Virus record (IMG/VR): IMGVR_UViG_3300032116_001001
Span: 1-29,085 of that record
Source: a virus
DNA length: 29,085 bases
Reading direction: 5' to 3' (one strand)
Shown: one piece after another, positions 18,901 to 28,108 of the stretch
Numbering within the stretch: position 1 is the first letter of the stretch
Layout of the letters: each line of letters opens with the position of its first letter
Made by a program: the position numbers and the translations under genes
The notes under the pieces: model-generated
What the model was told of the DNA's origin: nothing
Database searches by the model: none
The model's input: only the letters and a program-made list of their open reading frames with translations

Positions 18901-20652
18901 ATTCGTAAAGAAATGGCAGAATCAGGTCTTGAAAGTTATCTTATGAAAAGATACACAAGTGGACTTGAAGGAGATGCTCTTAAAGCTGCAACTGTTACAG
19001 CAAAGAAAGAAATTGTTGCTCTTACAGAAGAACTCGCTAAGAATAGAGTCCTTGCGTTTGTAGATAACCCTGCAGTTCGTAGCCAGTTGGCTATGGCAAG
19101 CCGTAACTTTGCGCGTTTCTACCGTGCAACAGAGGACTTCTATCGTCGCGTTTATCGCACAGTCCGTTACAACCCAGAATCTATTCGTCGTTTATCCCTC
19201 ACCTACGAAGGTGTGACACATTCTGGCTTTGTACAACAGGATGATAACGGAGATTCCTACTTCTTCTATCCTGGCGTAAATGCAGTATACGAAGTAATGA
19301 ACGATGTAGCTCAATTCTTTGGTTCACCTGAATCCTTTAAGGCTCCAATGCCTGTGGAATTTGGTGGTAAGTTGAATATGCTTACCCCTTCAATGAATCC
19401 AGATTCACTATTCCCTACATTTGCTGGTCCAGTAGCAGCAGTTCCACTAAAGTTTGTGTTTAATGCAGTACCTGCTCTTGATAAGTTTGAGAAAGTTCTT
19501 CTTGGAGCGTATGCTGAAGATCAACCAATGATTAACGCTATATTTCCAGCGCACCTTGCAAGATTTATAGCAACTCTTGATAAAAATGAGCGTCAATCCC
19601 AGTATGCTTCAGCTTTCCGTAAAGCTGCTACATATCTTGAGGCTACAGGTCACGGAGTAAAGCCAACATTTGACCCAGAAACAGGGCAGTGGATTCCACC
19701 ATCACCTGGAGAATTGGGCGCATATAAAGAAAAAATTGGCGCAGCTACAGTTAGCGTACTTGCAATGCGCTTTATCTTTGGATTCTTTGCTCCTGCATCA
19801 CCACAAGTAATCCTTAAGTCAGAGATGGCTGACTGGGCTAGAGCAAATGATCGAGTAAACTTTAAGCAGGTATTCAACAACCTCATCAACCAGTATAACG
19901 GTAGTCTTGATAAAGCAATGAAAGAATGGCTACGCCTATATCCAGATCAGATGCCATATACAGTATCTGAATCTGATGATAATGTAGTTTCAGTAGTGCG
20001 TGCCGTTGATGATACAGTAAAGTGGCTTGACAAAAATAATGCTTTACTTAAAACTCACCCACAAGGTGCAGCATTCTTGATGCCAAAAGTTGGCGAATTT
20101 GACTTTGATGCCTACCGCTTGCTATTTAAGTCTGGTGTTAAATACAGCAAGAGTATTGATGACTTCTTGCAGGATAGCCAAGCTGCTCGTGACAGACAGT
20201 TCTATTACAGCCAGCAAAATTTATATGAAGAAGAACTTGCTAACACCTATGGTGATAGTGCAAAAGTTAAGTTAAGAGAGCAATGGCAAACTTGGGCTAC
20301 ACAATTCAAGGGCGCACGACCTGCTCTTCAGGCTGAACTAGGTGGCGGTTCTGAGCGTCAAAGAATGCGTCAGGTTGCATACCAAGATTTACAAAATATG
20401 ATAAATGGACCTAGTGCATCAGTTGCTCGTAAGGCTGATACTGCAGCATTTGATGCACTTAAGAAAATGTCAGAGTTATATGATAACTATATCTACACTC
20501 GTGACCTTGTTACAGGTTCAAGCGCAACTGCAATAGCATATAAAGAATTGCTCAAGCAGAACGTTAAGACAGCACTAGAAGAAGTAGCGTCTCAAAACGC
20601 TAATGCTGAAGATGCTTACAACGTTCTATTTTCGACACTAATTGGAGACTAA
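15937..20652 (+). CDS. Giant 1571-residue protein, probable internal virion/ejection protein
   Basis: A single uninterrupted frame of 4716 bp, the largest gene in the window. Predominantly helical and soluble, with no signal peptide. A hydrophobic stretch near 620-650 (SYWVIGTLAGPRFAIRNATEDLMM) and another near 1275-1290 (VLAMRFIFGFFAPASP) could insert in membranes. Its position between portal and scaffold is where podovirus-like phages carry internal/ejection proteins; a tail tape measure would normally lie after the capsid genes. I see no protease, polymerase or lysozyme signature. Function by position only; alternatives are a tape-measure-like or head-decoration protein. Confidence 0.75.
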   Translation: MASTNLKLAATQAQLNPNEKKQVDALSSLLDTHKNLLDLPPAQAKQKFNQLPADQQNALVEFNGDKPEENRGAWGTAWHYTGGRLVDAGKVALNAATAASDFMTRLYRFSKVAEQLEEAKPGNQLRGLSGLQTAWDATGKSGELVFDPNRINKAKAKYTQDRVNVAIKASSGVPLDEIIANGTEEEKQIAARASKNQDPLYQDAYDAVVAAKYSPGRDVANAVLPEGLEGTGFLYKGISGSVDALYRFRTDPLLILGKAKQAYDAASYSLMKIIGSPQKLDAAFTNPKVVGFFDTYGKELDNLKVARSSKDIKAATEASTKLKRIAPEFGPAAIDEFIRAGVKDAPTAKNYFANFVDVKTIISGQPARQTPLIPRLDAARKARIAIYTQADKVIDIDKSGRKIIAALYGSEPQYADIATGLIDDPARIAQYESFISKTKGPSGAIRMPLEVIQGRIDRFAAKFTTIPYFKDGFFDVMSDNASTQVYRVARLANSRYHSKMIAEAFEAGTEGQRKQIFVGLWNTVAEIRGVSKSAVGKSYMDQFAGKGLEKRYAADIVVDNVNRGNPAQFGDQQLALFPYQLSSGIAVPSVVDLDRLAVRSGIVNKLLGLSHKRSVDKILSYWVIGTLAGPRFAIRNATEDLMMHLAIGDSTFGIGTGRAFSTRLRLAKGITGDESLKTVGKKTLTLDLEAGEVGVLNKLIRRKELKTYAAKIKEAQTPEDVRKIMADAVLKDGLGRVVDKKGAEYLAEIAQYGNLDDTLRAIAEGGKNGLRGADQFLQVSDDVAKYGKMAAIEIDGVAYKQAGGDSAFTQFNPVANQQNRVSWLVQLGVSSTDDLAKIAVKHLDDEPKALQAMREYLEKLTPAERGRFQLYDESVGGNINVHAKKAYDAVRNLYSKRNGQINDDLLNKVRTLGDDGEYAVSTKNLSLEDLPDRMNPDLTPEFVSGPTLVPVSDTGNYAVSLTDKAWDAMGEANARFSREPIVINEMIRIRKEMAESGLESYLMKRYTSGLEGDALKAATVTAKKEIVALTEELAKNRVLAFVDNPAVRSQLAMASRNFARFYRATEDFYRRVYRTVRYNPESIRRLSLTYEGVTHSGFVQQDDNGDSYFFYPGVNAVYEVMNDVAQFFGSPESFKAPMPVEFGGKLNMLTPSMNPDSLFPTFAGPVAAVPLKFVFNAVPALDKFEKVLLGAYAEDQPMINAIFPAHLARFIATLDKNERQSQYASAFRKAATYLEATGHGVKPTFDPETGQWIPPSPGELGAYKEKIGAATVSVLAMRFIFGFFAPASPQVILKSEMADWARANDRVNFKQVFNNLINQYNGSLDKAMKEWLRLYPDQMPYTVSESDDNVVSVVRAVDDTVKWLDKNNALLKTHPQGAAFLMPKVGEFDFDAYRLLFKSGVKYSKSIDDFLQDSQAARDRQFYYSQQNLYEEELANTYGDSAKVKLREQWQTWATQFKGARPALQAELGGGSERQRMRQVAYQDLQNMINGPSASVARKADTAAFDALKKMSELYDNYIYTRDLVTGSSATAIAYKELLKQNVKTALEEVASQNANAEDAYNVLFSTLIGD

Positions 20653-20653
20653 A

Positions 20654-21778
20654 TTGGCAGAAACACCAGCATTCTATAACAACTGGAAGAGTGGTTCCGT
20701 ACCCAATACTTCAACTATGTCTGGACAAACCCCAAATCCATACGCAGGTTTTAGCGGATCGCAAGGCGTACAGGCAAATGCAAGCCCAACAGCTTTGTTG
20801 ATTTATGAAATGCCTTTATCAGAGCGCAAAGAACTTGCTGTTTTACTTAAGAAGGCAGGATACAAGGTACCTACTAGCGGTAAGTACTCTGATAGTTTAT
20901 TAACTTCTTACCTTGATGCTGACCAAAAAAGATTATTACAGTCACAAAATTTAGGTAGAGAGTTTACTGTCCGTGAATACCTTCTACAAGAAATGCCAGA
21001 AGATGGCACAGGAGCAACAGGAAAGCCTTCCATCCGTGAGGATATCCAGATTTGGAATCCAACCAAAATTGCAGGAACAGTTCAAGACCTATCAGTTAAA
21101 CTGTTAGGACGCGAAGCAACTGCTGAAGAAATAGATTATCTTGGGAAGAAACTTACAAAGGCTCAAGAGAAGCAAGCCACTAGAACCCAGTATGTAACAA
21201 AAGATGGAAAAGTAACTGCTAGGGTTACAGGTGGCCTTGATGAAGAGCAGTTCTTAATTGATATATTTCAAAAAGACAAGAAGTTTGCTCCTGAGATTGC
21301 TGCTGCTAAGAAAAAGAAAGAAACAACCGAAGCAAGTGCAGCTGAACTAACACGTCAAGATTTCTTACAGACTGCTATAGCTAACGGCATTACTCTTAAT
21401 CAGGACCAGATTGCAAGCTTTGAGGAACGCCTTAAGGCTGGTGAAAAGGTAGATGCTATCAAGAATACAATAAGAGAGACAGCAGTTCTTGGACTACCGG
21501 ATCAGGTAAAAAAACTTGCATCTTCTGGTGTAGACTTGGCAACAATTTACTCTCCGTATAAGAGTATTCTTGCAAGTACTTTAGAAGTAAACCCAAATAG
21601 TATTACTCTTGACGACCCTACTCTTCGTATGGCTATTGGACCGGATAAAGAAATGTCTTTATTTGAATATAAAAAAGCGTTACGTAAGGATCCTCGTTGG
21701 CAGTACACAGAAAATGCTAGAGAAACAGTTTCCACTGGGCTAACACAAGTCCTCCGAGACTTTGGATTTATGGGGTAA
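20654..21778 (+). CDS. 374-residue structural candidate
   Basis: TTG 20654 with GGAG 6 nt upstream, chosen over TTG 20642 inside the ribosome site region. An N-terminal disordered Asn/Ser/Gly region precedes a folded part: LLIYEMPLSERKELAVLLKKAGYKVPTSGKYSDSL, the charged stretch AAAKKKKETTEASAAEL, and a C-terminal pattern ALRKDPRWQYTENARETVSTGLTQVLRDFGF. The helical LLxxAGY motif resembles peptidoglycan-binding-like helical repeats but is not convincing. Probably a virion protein associated with its giant neighbour. Confidence 0.7.
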   Translation: MAETPAFYNNWKSGSVPNTSTMSGQTPNPYAGFSGSQGVQANASPTALLIYEMPLSERKELAVLLKKAGYKVPTSGKYSDSLLTSYLDADQKRLLQSQNLGREFTVREYLLQEMPEDGTGATGKPSIREDIQIWNPTKIAGTVQDLSVKLLGREATAEEIDYLGKKLTKAQEKQATRTQYVTKDGKVTARVTGGLDEEQFLIDIFQKDKKFAPEIAAAKKKKETTEASAAELTRQDFLQTAIANGITLNQDQIASFEERLKAGEKVDAIKNTIRETAVLGLPDQVKKLASSGVDLATIYSPYKSILASTLEVNPNSITLDDPTLRMAIGPDKEMSLFEYKKALRKDPRWQYTENARETVSTGLTQVLRDFGFMG

Positions 21779-23053
21779 ATGATGGCAACTAAAAAAGCAG
21801 TTTCACCTAAAACTACTCCTCCTAAGAAAACTGATAATGCAACAGCACGTGCAGCAACAGAGGTGTACGCTAGTCCATTTTCTACAGCATTTGGTGGCAC
21901 AGCACCATCTACTGAGTTAGATGCGGCACGTCAATATGCATCGCCTTTCTCTACTGCCTTTGGCGGCACCGCTCCAACTACCGAACTAGAAGCTACACGT
22001 CAGTACGCGTCTCCATTTTCTACAGCCTTTGGTGGAACTGCTCCAACTATGTCAAGCGAAGTTCCAGCAGGTTCAACCGGTGGAACTGGTGGCGGTGGAA
22101 CTAAGACTGTTACAGATGTAACAGACAATGCTGATGGAAGCGTGACTATTACATACTCTGATGGTAGTAAGGTAAATAGAGGTGGACCAAATTCACTTCC
22201 TAAAACAAAGAATAAGTCTGCGTTTGATTTAATTACTCTTGAACTTAAAAACAACGGTCTAGAGAGTCTTATTGTGCCTCTTACTAAATTATTTGAAGAT
22301 GGCATAGAAGATGGAGACTCTCTTCGCCTTGCCCTTGCTGGAACAACTCAATATCAAGACAGGTTTAAGGCAAATGAAGCACGCAAGTTAGCAGGACTGA
22401 GAGCGTTAAGCCCTGCAGAATACATTAGACTTGAAGACCAGTACCAAGAAATTATGCGTAACTATGGATTGCCAGCTTCATACTACACAAAAGACGCTAC
22501 CGGCAAGCAGGTAGGTTTTGAGAAGTTTATTGCTGGAGATGTATCTGCAGTAGAATTAGAAGACCGCATTGCTACAGCACAGAATCGTGTACTTAAGGCT
22601 AACCCAGAAGTATCTACAGCACTTAAGCAGTTCTATCCTGATATTACTAATGGCGATATCTTGGCTTACACACTTGATCCAGCAAAGGGTCTTGAGGATA
22701 TTAAGCGTAAGGTTACTGCTGCTGAGATTGGTGGAGCTGCACTTCAGGCTGGACTTACAACAGGAATGACTCGTGCCGAAGAACTTCGCAACGCTGGTAT
22801 TGATAAGGCCGCAGCCACTGCAGGTTATTCTACAATCGGTGCTGGACTACAACGTGGTTCAGAACTTGCATCCATTTATGGAGAAAATCCATACACACAG
22901 ACTACTGCAGAGTCAGAGATATTTAAACTTTCAGGACAACAAGAAGCACGCAAACAGCGCCAGAAAGTTACTGGACTTGAGAAGGCTACCTTTGGTGGTC
23001 AATCAGGACTTACTGCTGGAGCACTAGCAAGAGACCGCGCAGGCGGTATATAA
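21779..23053 (+). CDS. 424-residue structural candidate with three N-terminal repeats
   Basis: Two adjacent ATGs (21779 and 21782) with GGGG upstream. The N-terminal part has three copies of a 23-residue unit starting YASPFSTAFGGTAP. A Gly-rich linker follows, then a strand segment (SVTITYSDGSKVNRGG), then a large helical domain. The C-terminal half shares the DPRxx.../xxAGY style of its upstream neighbour (EYIRLEDQYQEIMRNYGLPASYY, IATAQNRVLKANPEV). Probably virion-associated; the repeats may be a flexible binding arm. Confidence 0.7.
   Translation: MMATKKAVSPKTTPPKKTDNATARAATEVYASPFSTAFGGTAPSTELDAARQYASPFSTAFGGTAPTTELEATRQYASPFSTAFGGTAPTMSSEVPAGSTGGTGGGGTKTVTDVTDNADGSVTITYSDGSKVNRGGPNSLPKTKNKSAFDLITLELKNNGLESLIVPLTKLFEDGIEDGDSLRLALAGTTQYQDRFKANEARKLAGLRALSPAEYIRLEDQYQEIMRNYGLPASYYTKDATGKQVGFEKFIAGDVSAVELEDRIATAQNRVLKANPEVSTALKQFYPDITNGDILAYTLDPAKGLEDIKRKVTAAEIGGAALQAGLTTGMTRAEELRNAGIDKAAATAGYSTIGAGLQRGSELASIYGENPYTQTTAESEIFKLSGQQEARKQRQKVTGLEKATFGGQSGLTAGALARDRAGGI
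21866..22048 (+). repeat. Three in-frame 69-bp tandem repeats
   Basis: Units start at 21866, 21935 and 22004; the first two are complete and the third covers 15 residues. The protein units are nearly identical (SPFSTAFGGTAP, then (S/T)TEL(D/E)A(A/T)RQ). The DNA differs at third positions, so the unit is under protein-level selection and not a very recent duplication. Confidence 0.85.
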
Positions 23054-23176
23054 CAGACCTGCCACTAGAACGACTGGCCTAGTGGAGTGATAACAATTAC
23101 CAGGAGTTAGAGCCATACCGAATCCCCATTCGAGTATGAGGCTAGCGCAATCAACTAATGATAGGGAGAAGGACAT
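23054..23176 (+). promoter_or_regulatory. 123-bp gap with two stem-loops before the scaffold gene
   Basis: A perfect 7-bp inverted repeat (CCACTAG 23062-23068 and CTAGTGG 23079-23085) is followed by a longer hairpin at 23111-23144 built on CGAAT/ATTCG and CATAC/GTATG stems with single bulges. No T-run. A strong ribosome site AGGGAGAAGG follows for the scaffold gene. The gap could end one transcript and start or protect the capsid message; no clear promoter seen. Confidence 0.5.
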
Positions 23177-23653
23177 ATGTCCAATTACGAGTACGAGGAT
23201 GACGACGACGATTTCACTACGGAATCTCCGCAGTCTAATGACCTTGTAAAGCAACTACGCAAGGCTGCAAAGCAAAAGGATAAAGAACTACAGGAGCTTC
23301 GCTCTCAGTTTGAAAACCTAAGCAAAGGCCAGCGCGAACGAGCAATTAAGGATGTCCTCGCAACTCGCGGGGTAAATAGCAAAATTGCTTCATTTATTCC
23401 GCAGGACATTGACCCAACTGAAGAGTCTTTGTCTAAATGGCTAGACGACTATGCCGATGTATTCGGCTTTGAAGCTAGCCAACCCCAGGCAACACCTAAT
23501 GTAGATCCAGCACAAGCGGCTGCGTATAAGAGAATGACTAATACTGCAGACTCTGGCTCAGCGCCAGAACACAATGCAGATATTATGCAAAAACTTCTTA
23601 ATACAAATAGCCGTGAAGAGTTGGATGAAGTCATTAGATTGTCTGGACTCTAA
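23177..23653 (+). CDS. Capsid scaffolding-like protein
   Basis: 158 residues. An acidic start (YEYEDDDDDF), a coiled-coil stretch LVKQLRKAAKQKDKELQELRSQFENLSKGQRERAIKD, then a helical C-terminus ending EELDEVIRLSGL. Acidic coiled-coil proteins encoded directly before the major capsid gene are typical scaffolds that guide prohead assembly and are lost. Assigned by architecture and position. Confidence 0.75.
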   Translation: MSNYEYEDDDDDFTTESPQSNDLVKQLRKAAKQKDKELQELRSQFENLSKGQRERAIKDVLATRGVNSKIASFIPQDIDPTEESLSKWLDDYADVFGFEASQPQATPNVDPAQAAAYKRMTNTADSGSAPEHNADIMQKLLNTNSREELDEVIRLSGL

Positions 23654-23684
23654 TCCGATCCTAAACAAGAAAGGCTAGACCCTA

Positions 23685-24863
23685 ATGGCAATTCCAACAG
23701 GTACCCCCACTACTACGTCTAGCATCAGCAACCTAGTACAAGCAGCATACGACCAGTATGTTAGAATGGCGCTTCGCTCCATTCCTGTTATGCGCTCACT
23801 TGCAGATGTTAAGCCAGTACAGCAGGCAATGCCAGGATCATCAGTTGTATTCTCAATCTATTCAGATTTAGCACAAGCTACATCTACATTGACAGAATCT
23901 TCAGATGTATCAAGCATCGCACTCGGTAACCCTTCACAGGTTACAGTAACACTGAACGAATACGGTTCAGCAGTTACAACAACAAAGAAGCTAAACCTAA
24001 CTTCTTTCAACGACGTTGATTCAGCACTTGCTGACATCATCGCGTACAACGCAGCAGACTCAATCGACAACGTAGTAGGACAGGTCCTCTCAGCAGGAAC
24101 TAACGCAATCTACGCAAACGGTCCTTCAGGTACTGCTCCAACTTCATCTGCAACAGTTCTACCAGTAGACACAATGTCAGTAGCGGATATCCGCAACGCT
24201 GTTGTATCACTACGCACAAACAAGGCATTGCCTCGTATGGGTGAACTCTATGCAGCATACCTCCACCCACGTCAGTCAGCAGACCTCCGCGCTGAGACTG
24301 GTACAGGCGGATTCCAGGAACTCTCGAAGTACGTAGATCGTACTCCGTTCGTTGCTGGTGCAGTAGGCGTAATCGAAGGAGCTTTCGTTGTTGAGACACC
24401 ACGTGTTCTTAACGGACTTAAGCTCTCTACAGGTATCACACCTACAGTATCAATCACCAACGTTGCTTTGACATCTAACGTAGTAACAATTACTACTGCA
24501 GTTGCTCACGGCCTCGGAACAGGTCAGGTTGTAACAGTTGCTGCTACAACTAACACAGGTGTTAACGGCACATATACCATCACAGGTACAACATCAACAA
24601 CATTTACCTATGCACTTACAGCATCTAACATCACATCAGTTGCTGACACAGGTACTGTTACATTTACCAACAACTACCGCGCAATCGTCGCAGGTCGTGA
24701 AGCATTGGCTGAAGCACAGGCTGCAGACATCTCAACCGTTATCGGTCCAGAGATTGACGCACTCCGTCGTTTCCGCACAATCGGTTGGTACTACTTCGGA
24801 GGCTTTGCACGCCTTCGTGAAGCAGCGCTCTATCGCATTGAGTCTGCTGCAACAAACGGATAA
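23685..24863 (+). CDS. Major capsid protein, N4-gp56-like, with inserted domain
   Basis: 392 residues. Family landmarks: N-terminal QYVRMALRSIPVM, TTKKLNLTSFNDVDSA near 99-113, YLHPRQSADLRAETGTGGFQELSKYV near 192-217, EGAFVVETPR near 231-240, and the C-terminal IDALRRFRTIGWYYFGGFARLREAALYRIES. Residues about 245-330 form an extra strand-rich, Thr-rich block (HGLGTGQVVTV, NGTYTI, FTYALT) that interrupts the family fold and looks like an immunoglobulin-like surface domain. Builds the icosahedral head. Confidence 0.92.
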   Translation: MAIPTGTPTTTSSISNLVQAAYDQYVRMALRSIPVMRSLADVKPVQQAMPGSSVVFSIYSDLAQATSTLTESSDVSSIALGNPSQVTVTLNEYGSAVTTTKKLNLTSFNDVDSALADIIAYNAADSIDNVVGQVLSAGTNAIYANGPSGTAPTSSATVLPVDTMSVADIRNAVVSLRTNKALPRMGELYAAYLHPRQSADLRAETGTGGFQELSKYVDRTPFVAGAVGVIEGAFVVETPRVLNGLKLSTGITPTVSITNVALTSNVVTITTAVAHGLGTGQVVTVAATTNTGVNGTYTITGTTSTTFTYALTASNITSVADTGTVTFTNNYRAIVAGREALAEAQAADISTVIGPEIDALRRFRTIGWYYFGGFARLREAALYRIESAATNG

Positions 24864-24879
24864 TTCCGCTAGTGCAACG

Positions 24880-24907
24880 GCAGGGGTGGGGTCAAACCCA
24901 CCTCTGC
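24880..24907 (+). terminator. Strong stem-loop just after the major capsid gene
   Basis: 11 bp including one G-U pair (24880-24890 with 24897-24907) around a 6-nt loop. The stem lies 16 bp after the capsid stop. No T-run follows, so partial termination or 3'-end protection of the abundant capsid message is likelier than full termination. Confidence 0.55.
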
Positions 24908-24926
24908 TACTTATGAAAGGTTGGAT

Positions 24927-25250
24927 ATGACATACACATTGACAACTCCCTACCAGTGGCAAACTTGGGGAGCAGGCTATGACCAGTTCACTCCGTACTC
25001 ACGCCTTGCTGGTCGCCGTCTCAACGGTGGAACCATTGATGGAGCTATCGCTCCTAGCCTGACAGATATCCCACGAGGCCAGACACTTATTGTTAATGGC
25101 ACTAACGTTGTAGCAACCTTGACTCCAAGCCAAGATGACTTGGCTGCAGCTAGTTACTACTTCCTTGGTGGACACGAGTACACACTCAGTGATTACCAAG
25201 CACAGGTCCTTATTGATGCCGGATATGGAAGTTGGTTAACTCAAGTATGA
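24927..25250 (+). CDS. Hypothetical 107-residue late protein
   Basis: ATG 24927 with GAAAGG 6 nt upstream. MTYTLTTPYQWQTWGAGYDQFTPYSRLAGRRLNGGTIDGA, then a strand-rich middle (GQTLIVNGTNVVATLTPSQDD) and GYGSWLTQV. A beta-rich small protein directly after the capsid gene; a head-decoration or connector protein is plausible. ATGA overlap to the next gene. Confidence 0.7.
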   Translation: MTYTLTTPYQWQTWGAGYDQFTPYSRLAGRRLNGGTIDGAIAPSLTDIPRGQTLIVNGTNVVATLTPSQDDLAAASYYFLGGHEYTLSDYQAQVLIDAGYGSWLTQV

Positions 25251-25513
25251 AGCATTGGGAAGATCATCCAGAACCAGTAGATACCTGCTTTGGGTGCAAG
25301 GTTCTAGGGCTACAGGTTAACGAAGTATCTCTACGAGGTAACGGTATCCCTACCGCCAAGCAGCACGATAGAGAACTAGGTTCTTATTATGATGCTACAC
25401 GTCAAGGTATTGAACCACGTTCTACTAAGCAAAAAGATATAGATGCAGCAGTTAAACTTTCCAACGAGGCTGGTAAGGCTTTCGATGGGATTGCAATGAC
25501 CTTCAAGAACTAA
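25247..25513 (+). CDS. 88-residue CxxC protein
   Basis: ATG 25247 overlaps the previous stop. Cys-x2-Cys near 14-17 (CFGC), then PTAKQHDRELGSYYDATRQGIEPRSTKQKDIDAAVKLSNEAGKAF: a pattern of CxxC then PT.K..D.EL..Y..AR.QGI.P..T that recurs in small phage proteins. Only one CxxC, so it may pair with another protein to bind zinc. Function unknown. Confidence 0.7.
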   Translation: MKHWEDHPEPVDTCFGCKVLGLQVNEVSLRGNGIPTAKQHDRELGSYYDATRQGIEPRSTKQKDIDAAVKLSNEAGKAFDGIAMTFKN

Positions 25514-25523
25514 GGAGAATAGA

Positions 25524-25655
25524 ATGCCAAACGTAGACGGAAAGAAGTTTCCATACACAGCAGCAGGAAAGATGGCAGCCAAGATGGAAGCCAAGAAGAC
25601 TGGCAAGAAGATGGTAGCTAAGAAAGTTATGAAGAAGATGGGGAAGAAGAAGTAA
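25524..25655 (+). CDS. 43-residue very basic Lys-rich protein
   Basis: TAAGGAG upstream. Begins MPNVDGKKFPYTAAGKMAAKM and ends with repeated K/M/A units (KKMVAKKVMKKMGKKK). Histone-tail-like composition with a folded-looking FPYTAAGK start. Such short basic proteins are found beside capsid genes and may be packaged with DNA. Overlaps the next start (TAATG). Confidence 0.7.
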   Translation: MPNVDGKKFPYTAAGKMAAKMEAKKTGKKMVAKKVMKKMGKKK

Positions 25656-25780
25656 TGGAAAACTACAAAGAAGAAGAGATTACAAAGTACCCAACACCTG
25701 ATAAGCAATACGACGGTGCTAAGAAGTACGAAACTTATGAATCAGTCCAGACTGGTGCAATGGGAAAGTCTGCTAAGTAA
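25655..25780 (+). CDS. Hypothetical 41-residue protein
   Basis: TAATG at both ends. MENYKEEEITKYPTPDKQYDG, then AKKYETYESVQTGAMGKSAK. Tyr/Lys/Glu-rich and disordered. Function unknown; coupled in the basic microprotein set. Confidence 0.6.
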   Translation: MENYKEEEITKYPTPDKQYDGAKKYETYESVQTGAMGKSAK

Positions 25781-25953
25781 TGAACAAGGCAGCTAAAAAA
25801 GCAAAGATTTCCAAAGTTATGAAAGAGTTCAAGGCAGGAACGTTGAACTCTGGTTCTAGCAAGGGACCAATCGTTAAGGGCAAGAAGCAAGCGATTGCTA
25901 TTGCACTATCTTCAGCAAAGATGACCAAGAAGAAAATGGGTAAGAAGAAGTAA
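25780..25953 (+). CDS. DUF6496-type basic protein
   Basis: 57 residues: KVMKEFKAGTLNSGSSKGP and KGKKQAIAIALSSAK match the DUF6496 pattern (VM.EFK.GTL.SGS...KQAIAIALSEA). The family is widespread in phages and of unknown function. Very basic; TAATG at the start and adjoins the next gene with no gap. Confidence 0.8.
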   Translation: MNKAAKKAKISKVMKEFKAGTLNSGSSKGPIVKGKKQAIAIALSSAKMTKKKMGKKK

Positions 25954-26232
25954 ATGGCTAAGTCTCCAGCGTGGCAAAGAGCAGAGGGCAAGAACCCAAA
26001 GGGTGGCCTCAATGCAAAGGGTCGTGCCTCTGCTAAAGCGCAGGGGATGAACCTTAAGCCTCCAGTTAAAAAGGCTGAGGCTGCCAAGTCACCCAAGGCT
26101 GCAGGACGGCGCAAGTCTTTCTGTGGTCGTATGTGTGGAATGAAGGCAAAGAATACTTCAGCAAAGACTGCTAAAGATCCGAACTCAAGAATAAACAAGT
26201 CACTTCGTGCTTGGGATTGTAGTTGCAAATGA
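25954..26232 (+). CDS. DUF6321-type protein
   Basis: 92 residues. SPAWQRAEGKNPKGGLNAKGRASAK, then KSFCGRMCGMKAKNTSAKTAKDPNSRINKSLRAWDC: this is the DUF6321 signature (SPAWQR.EGKNP.GGLNAKGRAS ... SFC.RM.GM ... D..SRINKSLR.W.C). Role unknown; found in phages and marine or freshwater metagenomes. Encoded without gap after the previous gene and with ATGA to the next. Confidence 0.85.
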   Translation: MAKSPAWQRAEGKNPKGGLNAKGRASAKAQGMNLKPPVKKAEAAKSPKAAGRRKSFCGRMCGMKAKNTSAKTAKDPNSRINKSLRAWDCSCK

Positions 26233-26390
26233 AAAAGAAAGTAGCATTCTGGGATAAGAAGAATCCCAAGAAAACATCAAAGACATTAACGCCTGCACAA
26301 AAAGCAGCAGCAAAAGCAAAGGCTAAGGCAGCAGGACGACCTTATCCAAACTTGATAGATAACGCTGCAGCAGCTCGCAAAAAGAAGTAA
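26229..26390 (+). CDS. 53-residue basic protein
   Basis: MKKKVAFWDKKNPKKTSKTLT, then PAQKAAAKAKAKAAGRPYPNLIDNAAAARKKK. The AKAKAAGRPYPNLIDN block recurs in basic microproteins of aquatic phages. Basic and Ala-rich, probably one helix plus a disordered tail. Role unknown. Completes a run of five small late proteins. Confidence 0.7.
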   Translation: MKKKVAFWDKKNPKKTSKTLTPAQKAAAKAKAKAAGRPYPNLIDNAAAARKKK

Positions 26391-26400
26391 GGAGATATAG

Positions 26401-26681
26401 GTGGCACTAGGAACATACGGCACAACGCTATTAGATGAACTCAATCGTCTCGCTAATGGTGGCACCTATAGAGAACCAGGTGCAATGGTAGGTGAAGCAC
26501 TTGCTGCCCGTCAATGGGCGGTAGCACGTTCAGTAAGTACAAACTTAACAGATACAGTAGGAGTATTAAATGCGATTGCGGGGACGACAGACAGTAATCG
26601 TCTTGACTATAGCGGCGTATGTAACCTCATCGCTGGTACTTTTCAACTACCTGCAGCGCAGGCTCTCAGAGGAGTCTCTAC

Positions 26682-26685
<4 letters not shown>
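26401..26685 (+). CDS. Hypothetical 94-residue late protein
   Basis: GTG 26401 with AAGGAG upstream. MALGTYGTTLLDELNRLANGGTYREPGAMVGEALAARQWAVARSV, then GVLNAIAGTTDSNRLDYSGVCNLIAGTFQLPAAQALRGVST. Helical with Gly-rich turns. It lies before strand-rich tail-type proteins; neck or connector function possible. GTGA overlap to the next gene. Confidence 0.7.
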
Positions 26686-28100
<1,415 letters not shown>

Positions 28101-28108
28101 CTCGCACT

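Noticed and set aside
19973-19979. CTGATGA, a hammerhead core-like heptamer, on the plus strand
   Set aside because: Inside the giant gene with no GAAA core, cleavage triplet or complementary arms.
15937-20652. Tape-measure assignment for the giant gene
   Set aside because: It lies between portal and scaffold, before the capsid genes; tape measures follow the tail genes, which would be beyond the window.
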